A stretch of DNA of 64,000 bases from CALGFI01 sp963786805 (GTDB taxonomy: Bacteria; Actinomycetota; UBA4738; HRBIN12). The DNA lies in NCBI GenBank assembly GCA_963786805.1, contig CAWBAK010000006.1, positions 131,488 to 195,487 of the forward strand, read 5' to 3'. The translations under genes and the position numbers were made by a program. Shown one piece after another: positions 25,049 to 33,203 of this stretch. The notes beneath the pieces are model-generated. The model was not told the DNA's origin. It searched no databases and worked only from the letters and a program-made list of their open reading frames with translations. How positions within the stretch are numbered: position 1 is the stretch's first letter; every line of letters begins with the position of its first letter.

Positions 25049-26029
25049 TCTGCAACTACGCGACGACCTCGACCGCGAGAGCCACCGCGTTTCGCTCGCG
25101 CCCGGTGCGGCCGAGCGCATGTTCGAGCGGCGGGACCGGCGGGACCGGCGGCGCCGAACCGCCACCGTCGTGATCGGCCTCACGTTGTCCGCTGCCGTGA
25201 CCGCGCTCGTCCTCACGTCGCTCCCGGGCCGCGACCGCGATGTCCTCACGGACCCGTCGGCGGTCGCGGGCACCTACGAGGCCCGCCTTCCATCGCGCGA
25301 TCCAGACATCGAGCGGCTCGGCGTCGGCGGCTGGTTCCACCTCCGGCTGACCGAGGACGGCGTGCTCGAGCTGAACGGGCCGTGGGACGTCGACCTCCCG
25401 GGCCCACCCCAGACGTTCTCGGTCACGAGGGCGAGCTCGCGACCGACCTCCTCGTCGGCTTCGGCTGCGAGACCGAGGGGACCTACCGGTGGACCCTCGC
25501 CGACGGCGAGTTGACGCTCTCGCCGCTCGACGACCGGTGCGAGCTGCGGTCGGTGCTGCTGGCGACGAAGGCGTGGACGGCCATCGATCCGGGTCCGCCG
25601 CCCGATGCGCTTCAGGGCGACTGGACCGCGACGTACACGTGCGAGGAAACGGTGGCCGCGGTCGACCGCTCGGATGCCACGCGCGCCGCCATCGCGAATT
25701 GGCGCCGATCGAACGCGGAGCTCCTCGGGTCCCCCGACCCGACGGATCCCTGCGCCGACTCGCCTCCGCCCCTGTCGTCGACGCTCCGGTTCACCGGCGA
25801 CCGACTGCTGATCTTCGACGGGCGGCCGGAGGGCTTCGACGGCCGATACGAACTCGACGGCGACGTCCTCACGATCCGCGACCCACGCACCCGCAACATC
25901 AACGGCGAGTACCAGCTCCGCGTCGAGATCACTCCCGACGCCCTCAGCTTCGAGCTGCTCGGCGAGGGCGCCGCGGATCCGTGGTTCACGGCGACATGGG
26001 AGGTCGCGCCGTTCGTCCGCCGGTCGTGA
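25041..26029 (+). CDS. Single-pass membrane protein, probable partner of the ECF sigma factor (frameshifted)
   Basis: An N-terminal cytosolic stretch (LRDDLDRESHRVSLAPGAAERMFERRDRRDRRRR), a membrane helix (TVVIGLTLSAAVTALVLTSL) and a large outside part. The outside part holds repeated beta units ending GYRW/GTYRWTLADGELTLSP, LQGDWTATYTCEETV and GRYELDGDVLTIRDP. A one-base error near 25410 splits it. It takes the place of an anti-sigma factor, but no zinc anti-sigma motif (HxxxCxxC) is seen, so that role is inferred from position only. Confidence 0.75.
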
Positions 26030-26053
26030 GGAGAGTCCGTCTTCAGTCTCGCG

Positions 26054-26935
26054 CTACGGCAGCAGGCTTTCGAGCTCCCGCTCGAACGTGCGCGCGATCT
26101 TCCGGTGGCCCGTTCGATCTGCGTGCGGGTCGCCGAAGAACCTCGTCGAGCAGAACCACGTCCACCTGCAGGCGAGCGCGACATTCACGGGGATCCGACC
26201 GCGGCCGGGGACCACGACGGTGTTCGCGAAATCGTCGATCCGGAAGGTCGCCGCCACGTCCGCCACCGAGGCACCGGCGTCCTCGTAGGCGGTCGCGAGC
26301 GCGGCGTCGAACAGCGCCCAGGTCCGCTGGTTGGCTCGTGCGAGTGCGCGTCCCCCGGGCACCGATCCCCACAAGCCGAGGAAGGGGTTGTAGTAGGTCA
26401 TGCCGACGATCGGCACGCCCGGTCCCGCCGCCGCCGTCAAGGCATCGGCGACCTGCGTGAGCCGCGCCTGCAGCCGCGGGAGCAGGTCGACCGCGCATCC
26501 CCTGTCGATCAGGCCGGTGTCGAAATCAAGGCATCGATCGATGAGGTCGTTCGCACCGATGTCGACCGTGATGAAGGCGACCTGCCCCGGATGCGCTTCC
26601 AAGAAGGAGACCGCCGCGTCGAGCTGCGACCCGGCCGCGTAGCGGCACGGTGAGTTGTTCCCGGTGATCATCGTGCGACTCGTCTCGCCCGAGCAGCCCA
26701 CGTTCCGAAGGCTGAGCTCGGGGATCTGCTGACGGATCTCGCGCCACAGATCGTGGACGTACCCCTTGGTGGTCTCGCCTCTTCCGGGCTGGAAGCCGGT
26801 CGCCAGCGAGTCGCCGAGCGCGAGGTAGGAGACGGTTCCGGTCCCCGCGCGAGCCGCCGGGAGGACACCGTGCAGCAGCGAGACGACGAGCGTCACCCCC
26901 AGCAACACGGGCGAAAGCCTCCGCACGAGAATCAC
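26054..26935 (-). CDS. Secreted SGNH/GDSL hydrolase
   Basis: 293 residues with a signal peptide (RRLSPVLLGVTLVVSLLHGVLPAARA). Block I is YLALGDSLATGF with Ser43; block III is VDIGANDL (Asn129); block V is DPHADRTGH with the Asp-His pair near residue 275. Six or more cysteines suggest disulfides outside the cell. These enzymes cleave ester bonds of lipids or acylated glycans. It uses a GTG start with a possible TATCGA -10 box close upstream. Convergent with the sigma module. Confidence 0.9.
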   Translation of the reverse strand: MILVRRLSPVLLGVTLVVSLLHGVLPAARAGTGTVSYLALGDSLATGFQPGRGETTKGYVHDLWREIRQQIPELSLRNVGCSGETSRTMITGNNSPCRYAAGSQLDAAVSFLEAHPGQVAFITVDIGANDLIDRCLDFDTGLIDRGCAVDLLPRLQARLTQVADALTAAAGPGVPIVGMTYYNPFLGLWGSVPGGRALARANQRTWALFDAALATAYEDAGASVADVAATFRIDDFANTVVVPGRGRIPVNVALACRWTWFCSTRFFGDPHADRTGHRKIARTFERELESLLP

Positions 26936-27020
26936 GGTAGTCGATAGGACACCAAGCCCATCGGTACGTCAAACGCGACCACACGGGGAGCCGTCGCAAC
27001 GCTCTATCGTCGGGCCTGAA

Positions 27021-28043
27021 GTGACCACGTCTCGGCTGAAACTCACGCGGGCGCAGATCCTCGCGTTCCGGCGGCACGTCGGCGCGCTCGACGAGCGGCT
27101 GCCACGCGGACGCCGCTCGCTCCGGCGCGCGGCGTGGGCGGGCCTGCAGGACAGCATGCCCCGAGCGGCGCTCCTGTCGATCCACGCGCGCGTCGAGGGG
27201 ACCGAACCGTCCACCTGGGAGGACCCATCGCTCGTCCAGCTTTGGGGGCCGCGGTACAGCACCTACGTCGTCGCGGCACGCGACCTCGCGGTCTTCTCGC
27301 TCGGGAGGCTGCCGGACGATGCTCGGGGGCGCGGGGTCGCGGAGGACCTGGCCGCGCGCCTGCACGCGCTCCTTCGCGGCCGCAGGATGACCGACCGGGA
27401 GGCGGGGAAGGCGCTCGGCAACATCGGCAACCGGATCCGGTACGCCGCGACGACCGGCACCGTCGTGATCCGCTGGGAAGGAGCCCGGGCGCCGACCGTC
27501 TGGACCGTGCCGCCGCCCAGGATCGACCCGAGCGCCGCTCGCCTCGAGCTCGCTCGCCGGTACCTGCACATCTTCGGTCCGACCACGCCCGAGGCGTTCG
27601 CCGAGTGGGCGGGGATCGCGACGCGAGCGGGCGTCGCGGCGTTCGACGCGCTCCGCCGGTCGCTGACGCCGGTGCGGACGCCGATCGGCGACGCGTGGAT
27701 CCTCGCGCGCGACGAACCGACGTTCCGCGCCGCTCCGCGGTCCGCGGCACCCGCGCGGCTCCTGCCGAGCGGCGACACCTTCTTCCTCCTCCAGGGAGCC
27801 GATCGCGAGCTCCTGGTCCCCGACGCCGATCGCCGCCGCGCGCTGTGGACCTCGCGCGTTTGGCCGGGCGCCGTCCTCGTGGACGGCGAGATCGCCGGGA
27901 CGTGGCGGCGCGCGAACGAGGTGGTGACGATCCAGACCTGGCGCCGTCTCTCGCGAGCGGCACGCGCGGCGGTCGAGGCGGAAGCGGATTCCCTCCCGCT
28001 CCCCGGTCTCCGCGGGCCGATCGACGTTCGCTGGGACGAGTGA
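27021..28043 (+). CDS. Winged-helix DNA-binding domain protein (HTH_42/AlkZ-like)
   Basis: 340 residues similar to the HTH_42 superfamily that includes the DNA glycosylases AlkZ and YcaQ: AAWAGLQDSMPRAALLSIHARV, LVQLWGPRYSTYVVAARDLAVFSLGRLP, LARRYLHIFGPTTPEAFAEWAGI, RLLPSGDTFFLLQGADRELLVPD, WRRANEVVTIQTWRRLSRAAR. Glycosylases of this group unhook interstrand cross-links, but standalone members of soil bacteria are untested. The GTG start has TATCGT 10 nt upstream. Confidence 0.85.
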   Translation: MTTSRLKLTRAQILAFRRHVGALDERLPRGRRSLRRAAWAGLQDSMPRAALLSIHARVEGTEPSTWEDPSLVQLWGPRYSTYVVAARDLAVFSLGRLPDDARGRGVAEDLAARLHALLRGRRMTDREAGKALGNIGNRIRYAATTGTVVIRWEGARAPTVWTVPPPRIDPSAARLELARRYLHIFGPTTPEAFAEWAGIATRAGVAAFDALRRSLTPVRTPIGDAWILARDEPTFRAAPRSAAPARLLPSGDTFFLLQGADRELLVPDADRRRALWTSRVWPGAVLVDGEIAGTWRRANEVVTIQTWRRLSRAARAAVEAEADSLPLPGLRGPIDVRWDE

Positions 28044-28155
28044 CGAGAGAGGTGGCAGCCCCTACGCGGCGGCCCACCTGATAGGAAAAATCGTCTCACG
28101 GTGTCCGCGAAGGTCTCGGTCAGGTGCCGACGCTCGGCCCCAGTTCCCTCGGTCC

Positions 28156-28636
28156 TCAGCGCACCGCTTTCTTCACGAGCGCGGCGATCTTCTTCTCTTC
28201 GGCGGCGGTCAGCTTCTTCAGCGCGAAGGAGGTCGGGAACATGGCTCCTTCGTCGAGGTTCGCCTCGTCGCTGAAGCCGAACGTCGCGTACCTCGCCTTG
28301 AACTTGTCCGCGCTCTGGAAGAAGCAGACGATCTTGCCGTCCTTCGCATACGCGGGCATCCCGTACCAGGTCTTCGGCGACAGGTCCGGCGCGCTGGCGG
28401 TGATGACGGCGTGGAGCCGCTTGGCCATGGCGCGATCCGGTTCCGGCATCTCGGCGATCTTCGCGAGCAACGCGCGTTCCTCGTCCTGCTTGTTCGTTGG
28501 CCGCCTTCAGCTCCTGGGCGCGCTCCTTCATCGCGGCTCGTTCCTCGGCCGTGAATCCCTTGGACGTCTTGCCCGTCGCCGTGGTGCGCTTGGTGGACTT
28601 CTGGGTGCTCTTCTTTGCAGGTTTCCTCTCAGCCAT
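28156..28636 (-). CDS. DUF1801 protein with lysine-rich N-terminal tail (frameshifted)
   Basis: The N-terminus MAERKPAKKSTQKSTKRTTA is a basic tail, then FTAEERAAMKERAQELKA and, after a one-base error near 28495, the DUF1801 core LLAKIAEMPEPDRAMAKRLHAVITASAPDLSPKTWYGMPAYAKDGKIVCFFQ. The tail may bind DNA or RNA; similar basic-tailed DUF1801 proteins are common in actinobacteria. It is transcribed away from the second M28 peptidase. No operon partner. Confidence 0.85.
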
Positions 28637-28831
28637 CTCGAAGCACCTCCTCTGAACGCCGAGTGATCGACCTGCTCCACGGTACGCCGACCCGCCAGCA
28701 CGGTCACCTTCCCGCGAGCCTGTCCCTGCTCGAGGTCGATGCCCGGCTGCTGTACGTAACCCGTCGTATAGCGCGAGGACACCAGAGTTCGATAGCAAAG
28801 TCGGGTATCCCCGAGCAGAGGGAGGTGGGGA

Positions 28832-30318
28832 ATGCGCGGAAAGCCCGCGTTGGTATCAGCGATCGTGCTTGTCACGATCGCCGTCGCAACCCTGACTGCC
28901 GTGCCGGCAGGCGCAGGTCCGAAGAGCTGCGCGAAACGGACCAACGACACGATCGACAAGCTCTTGGAATGCGTGACGCTGCAAGGTGTCCGAGAGCACC
29001 AGGAGGCCTTCCAGGCGATCGCCGATGCCAACGGCGGCAACCGGTTCTCCGGACTGCCGGGGCACGACGCCTCGGTCGACTACGTGGTCGAACGGCTCGA
29101 GGCCGCCGGCTACGACCCGGTCGTCCAGTCCTTCGTGTACTTCGCGTTCACATCGGTCGGTCCCTCTGCGCTCGTGCAGACGGCACCCGGCAATGTCACC
29201 TACGTCCAAGGAACCGACTTCGGCGTGATCGACCAGTCCGATCCCGGTGATGTGACCCGGGCGGTCACCGCGGTCGACCTGCAGCTCGGCCTCGGCAACA
29301 CGTCGACCAGCGGCTGTGAGGCCGCGGACTTCGCCGGATTCCCTGCGGGGAACATCGCTCTGCTGCAGCGTGGGACCTGCACCTTCGAGATCAAGGCCGA
29401 GACCGCCGCCGCGGCCGGTGCCGCGGGCATCGTGATCTTCAACCAGGGCAATGCAGCGACGCCCGACCGCCAGGGGATCCCTGCGGTCACGCTCACCGCC
29501 AACAACACCAGCGGCATCCCGGTGCTCGGCACCACCTACGCGCTGGGAGTGCAACTGGCGAATACGCCGGGCCTCGTGATGCGGGTGTTCGCCAACACAC
29601 TGCGCGAGAACAAGACCACCTACAACGTGCTGGCCGAGCTCGCCGGCATCGACGACAGCAACGTCGTGATGGTGGGCGGCCACCTGGACTCGGTGAGCGC
29701 GGGACCGGGGATCAACGACAACGGCTCGGGCAGCGCCGCGATCCTGGACATCGCCGAGGCGATGCGGAAGGTCGAGCCGAACAACACGGTGCGCTTCGCC
29801 TGGTGGGGAGCCGAGGAGTCCGGCCTGATCGGTTCGACGTTCTACGTGACGCACCTCACTCCGGCCGAGCGAGACGAGATCGCGCTCTACCTGAACTTCG
29901 ACATGATCGGATCGCCGAACTACGTTCGGTTCGTGTACGACGGTGACGGCACCGTCGGTCCGGCCGGCCCCGCTGGGTTCGGGAGCGATCGAGGCCCTGT
30001 TCGTCGACTTCTATGCCGACCGGGGGTTGGCCTCCGCAGCCGACGGAGTTCAACGGACGTTCCGACTACGGGCCGTTCATCGCCCCCGCGGTAGGCATCC
30101 CGGCGGGCGGCTTGTTCACCGGCGCCGAGGGCATCAAGACGGCGGCCCAGGCGGCGGTCTATGGGGGCACGGTCGGGCAGCAGTACGACCCGTGCTACCA
30201 CGCCGCATGTGACACGTTCGCCAACAACAGCGATGCGGTGCTCGATCTGAACTCGGACGCCATCGCGTTCGCAACGCTCACGTACGCGATGGACACGAGT
30301 TCGGTGACCGGACCCTAG
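28832..30318 (+). CDS. Secreted M28 zinc aminopeptidase with PA domain, second copy (frameshifted)
   Basis: A signal peptide (KPALVSAIVLVTIAVATLTAVPAGA) leads to the same architecture as the peptidase at 16393. The PA domain includes AGNIALLQRGTCTFEIKAET and GIVIFNQGN. Zinc motifs are VVMVGGHLDSVSAGPGINDNGSGSAAILDIAEA, WWGAEESGLIGS, LNFDMIGSPN and the final PCYHAACD. Two one-base insertions near 29985 and 30045 break only the C-terminal part. RBS GGAGGTGGGG precedes the ATG. It is clearly a paralogue, not a recent copy. Confidence 0.92.
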
Positions 30319-30331
30319 GTCACGCGCGGTT

Positions 30332-30371
30332 CGTGCACGTGGGGGGCGGTCCACCGCCCCCCACGTGCACG
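30332..30371. terminator. 18-bp perfect hairpin after the second M28 peptidase
   Basis: An 18-bp stem (arms 30332-30349 and 30354-30371) closes on a TCCA tetraloop, only 13 bp after the peptidase stop. It includes six consecutive G-C pairs and the palindrome GTGCACGTG. No U-tract follows; the next gene begins 20 bp later. Confidence 0.8.
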
Positions 30372-30391
30372 CCTCCTGGTAAAACGGACTC

Positions 30392-30790
30392 GTGACGAGG
30401 TTCGTGCTCGACGCCGGCGCCGTGATCCATCTCGCCAGCGACGGACTCCGGGTCTCGAGCCGGCACGAGCTGCTCGCGCCGACGCTGCTGCGCTCGCAGA
30501 CGTTGTCGATACTGCACGAGGCCGTGCACAGCGGTGAGCTCTCGTCCGACGAGGCGCGCGAGCGCCTCGAGCGCATCCAGGCGATGAAGATCCGGCTCCT
30601 CGGCGACGCTGTTCTCCGGCGGGTCGCGTGGCGGATCGCCGACGACCTCGGATGGGCGGATACCTACACCGCCGAGTACCTCGCCCTCACGCAGCTCCAG
30701 GCCGACGCGTTCGTCACGCTCGACCTCGGCCTCGCTCGCCGCGTCCGAGACGTCGTCACGATCGCGTCCATCGATGACATCCTCCGGTGA
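30392..30790 (+). CDS. PIN-domain protein
   Basis: 132 residues with the PIN-fold acidic set: FVLDAGAVIHL at the N-terminus, a Glu in SILHEAVHSGEL, and the C-terminal ADTYTAEYLALTQLQADAFVTLDLGLARRV with two Asp. These suggest a VapC-like ribonuclease. No vapB-type antitoxin is adjacent: the upstream 73 bp hold only a terminator, and the downstream gene is convergent. It may be an orphan toxin or a domesticated nuclease. The start is GTG. Confidence 0.8.
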   Translation: MTRFVLDAGAVIHLASDGLRVSSRHELLAPTLLRSQTLSILHEAVHSGELSSDEARERLERIQAMKIRLLGDAVLRRVAWRIADDLGWADTYTAEYLALTQLQADAFVTLDLGLARRVRDVVTIASIDDILR

Positions 30791-30805
30791 CGCGACGCTG
30801 GGCCT

Positions 30806-32512
30806 CTACGGTGTCGCCTCGCACGAGGTCGGCATGGGGGTCGGCGACGACGACGCCTTGAGCTCGCGGATCCGCTCGATGAACGACGCGGTCTGGGGAT
30901 CGCCCTCCATCATCCGGTAGACCGGTCGAGCCGCGAGCTCGAGCGCCTCGAGGTCGCCGGGCTCGGCGCCGACGATCCGGCCGCCGCCCGAGCAGAACGC
31001 GTCGATCGTGTCGGACGCGGGGATCAGCTCGGTCGCGAAGACGAACGTCTCGCTCGCCGCCTCCTCCAGGATCGCCCATTGAGCATCCGAGAGCGACGAC
31101 GCGGTCGCCTCGGAAGCGAACAGCGCGTTCACCCGCGGGAACAGGACGACGTTCCCCGTGAGGAACGAGCCCGGCGGCGCGGTCTCCAGCGCGAGTCCCA
31201 GCGAGGTCTCGGTGCCGTCCACCTCACCGCTGGCGATCGCCTCGTCCAGGTCCGACCCGCCGAGACCGTATGCCGGCTCCCCGCCGAGCGCGCGGACCAG
31301 CGCGTCGGTCGCCTCGGACGCTACGAGGCGGATCGCCGTTCCGTCGAAGTCGTCGAGCGACCGGAGCGGCGCAGCGTACCCGAGCGGATGCCGCAGCTGA
31401 TCCGGGTACAGGCCGAGGCCCACGGATCCGGCCCCCTCGAGGCCGGCGAGCATCTCTGACGCGATCGGATCCGAGAGCACGTCCCGGAGCAACCCATGAT
31501 CCGTGATCAGGAACGGCGCCTGCAGCGCCTGGAAGCTCGGGACGCCGAACGTGTCCCACACGCGGGTCGCCGTCCAACCGAGGTCGAGCTCCTCGGCCTG
31601 GACGCGCTCCACCACGCCCTGCTCGAACGCGTCCCCTCCGGCCGCCCACTGGATCTCGACGCCGATCGCGCCGTCCGAGAGCTCGCCGACGAGCTCGGCG
31701 AAGCGCTCGACGACCGGCGTGTCCGGGCGGCCGCGAGGGTCGCCGGTGCCGAGGGTCAGGGTCACGGTCTCGGTCGAGGGAGCCGCCTCGACGAAGTCGA
31801 TCGAGCGCACGACCTCCTCCGCGACCTGGACCCGCTCATCGAAGTTCTCCGCGAGGTCCGAGTACAGGATCGTCACCGTGTGGCCCTCCACGTCCGGCAG
31901 CACGGTGAGGCGGTAGGCCATCGCTGGGGCCCACGGGAACACCTCGGGACCGACCGGGAAGACCAGGCGACACGCCTGCCGGAAGGGCCGCTCGTCCTTC
32001 GGGGCGCACGGGGCGTCCGCCGGCAGACGGAGGTCGGCCTGCTGCCCGTCGTAACCGTCGATCTCGACGGCGGTCGGCTCGCCGACGGTCTCGATGCCCG
32101 TGTCCTCGACGAACCAGGCGAACAGGTCGTCCGGCGCCGGCATCGTCTCCAACGGGTCGCCGGGGTTCGCCGGATCGGCGATCACTTCCTCGAGGTTCAT
32201 CATGAAGAGCTCGGCGTACGGGAACTCGTCGAGCTGCCCGAAGGTCACGAACCCCGGCACGTTCGCCGCGCCGTACCAGGGCGTCGCCGTCGTGATCTCA
32301 GCGGCCGGCTCGATCCGAGCGAGATAGCTGCCGGGATCCATGAGGGACTGGCCCTCCGGGATCGGGACGGCGGTGCTCCCGGCGTCCGGCGACGCTGCCA
32401 CCGATGGCTCGGCCGTCTCGCCCTCGGGCGGCTCCTCCGAGCCGCTGCAGGCTGCGGACAGCATCGCCACCACCACGCTCATCACGACGGCCCGACTGGA
32501 GATGCGCCTCAT
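30806..32512 (-). CDS. Lipoprotein with novel N-terminal domain fused to a TRAP-type (DctP) substrate-binding domain
   Basis: 568 residues. The signal sequence RRISSRAVVMSVVVAMLSAACSG carries a lipobox (SAAC). Residues about 40-270 form an unassigned domain (TATPWYGAANVPGFVTFGQL, FAWFVEDTGIETVGEP, MAYRLTVLPDVEGHTVTILY). Residues about 280-560 match the DctP fold: LGTGDPRGRPDTPVVERFAE, VEIQWAAGGDAFEQG, LDLGWTATRVWDTFGVPSFQALQAPFLITDH, GTAIRLVASEATDALVRALGGEP, TGNVVLFPRVNALF. No TRAP permease genes are near. It is divergent from an ECF sigma gene, so a sensing role is plausible. Confidence 0.85.
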   Translation of the reverse strand: MRRISSRAVVMSVVVAMLSAACSGSEEPPEGETAEPSVAASPDAGSTAVPIPEGQSLMDPGSYLARIEPAAEITTATPWYGAANVPGFVTFGQLDEFPYAELFMMNLEEVIADPANPGDPLETMPAPDDLFAWFVEDTGIETVGEPTAVEIDGYDGQQADLRLPADAPCAPKDERPFRQACRLVFPVGPEVFPWAPAMAYRLTVLPDVEGHTVTILYSDLAENFDERVQVAEEVVRSIDFVEAAPSTETVTLTLGTGDPRGRPDTPVVERFAELVGELSDGAIGVEIQWAAGGDAFEQGVVERVQAEELDLGWTATRVWDTFGVPSFQALQAPFLITDHGLLRDVLSDPIASEMLAGLEGAGSVGLGLYPDQLRHPLGYAAPLRSLDDFDGTAIRLVASEATDALVRALGGEPAYGLGGSDLDEAIASGEVDGTETSLGLALETAPPGSFLTGNVVLFPRVNALFASEATASSLSDAQWAILEEAASETFVFATELIPASDTIDAFCSGGGRIVGAEPGDLEALELAARPVYRMMEGDPQTASFIERIRELKASSSPTPMPTSCEATP

Positions 32513-32530
32513 CCCGTCCCTCCTCCGAAC

Positions 32531-32572
32531 ATCTCTACATGGATGCCGAGGAGGGCGGAACCGTGTAGAGAT
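32531..32572. promoter_or_regulatory. Divergent dyad between the DctP-like lipoprotein and ECF sigma genes
   Basis: TGTAGAGAT occurs once on each strand, pointing toward each divergent gene (plus strand 32564-32572; minus strand 32539-32531), 33 bp centre to centre, about three helical turns. With flanking bases the arms match over about 12 positions. The pair could be an operator or two copies of one promoter element, which would couple expression of both genes. Confidence 0.5.
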
Positions 32573-32612
32573 CCGGCCCGGGGACTTCACATCGAGCCGG
32601 GTTTGCGCATTC

Positions 32613-33203
32613 ATGTCACGGATGGATGGCCAAGGCGGATCCGGGCGCCGGGATGCGCCCAGCGTCGAGCACGCCCCAGCGCCCTCGGACGACCTCGTGG
32701 AGGATCGGCCCGCGCTGTCGGTCAGCTTCGAGGACTTCTTCGAGATCGAGCACGCGAGGTTGTTCGGGGCGCTTGTGCTAATCGCCGGCGACCGCCACGA
32801 GGCGGAGGACATCATGCAGGATGCCTTCCTTCGGGTCTGGGAGCGGTGGCACCTCGTGCAGTCGCTCGCGAACCCGACGGGATACCTCTATCGGACCGCG
32901 ATGAACTCGTTCCGCATGCGCCGCCGTCGCGCGCTGGTTGCGAGCCGTCACGCCATCCGGCGCCTCCGAGTGACCAAGGAGCTGGACGAGGCCGAGGCGC
33001 GGCACGAGGTCGATCGCGGCCTCGCATCGATGCCGCCGCGGCAGCGGGCCGCGGTGGTCCTGACCGAGCTCCTCGAGTTCAGCTCGGGCGAGGCGGGCGA
33101 GGCCCTGGGCGTCAAGCCCGCGACGGTCCGCAAGCTCGCGCAACAGGGCAGGGACACGCTGCGGCGGACCCTCGGCGTGCCCCGCGGGAGGATCGAGCCA
33201 TGA
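32613..33203 (+). CDS. ECF RNA polymerase sigma factor
   Basis: 196 residues. Region 2 is FEDFFEIEHARLFGALVLIAGDRHEAEDIMQDAFLRVWERW with GYLYRTAMNSFRMRRRR; region 4 is GLASMPPRQRAAVVLTELLEFSSGEAGEALGVKPATVRKLAQQGRDTLRR. ATG at 32613 or 32622 could be used; neither has a clear ribosome site. The stop overlaps the next ATG (ATGA), so the downstream membrane protein is translationally coupled. It is paralogous to the sigma factor at 24509. Confidence 0.92.
   Translation: MSRMDGQGGSGRRDAPSVEHAPAPSDDLVEDRPALSVSFEDFFEIEHARLFGALVLIAGDRHEAEDIMQDAFLRVWERWHLVQSLANPTGYLYRTAMNSFRMRRRRALVASRHAIRRLRVTKELDEAEARHEVDRGLASMPPRQRAAVVLTELLEFSSGEAGEALGVKPATVRKLAQQGRDTLRRTLGVPRGRIEP

Noticed and set aside
25041..26029. 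A classical zinc anti-sigma factor next to the ECF sigma gene
   Set aside because: No HxxxCxxC motif is present. The role as a sigma partner is inferred from position alone.
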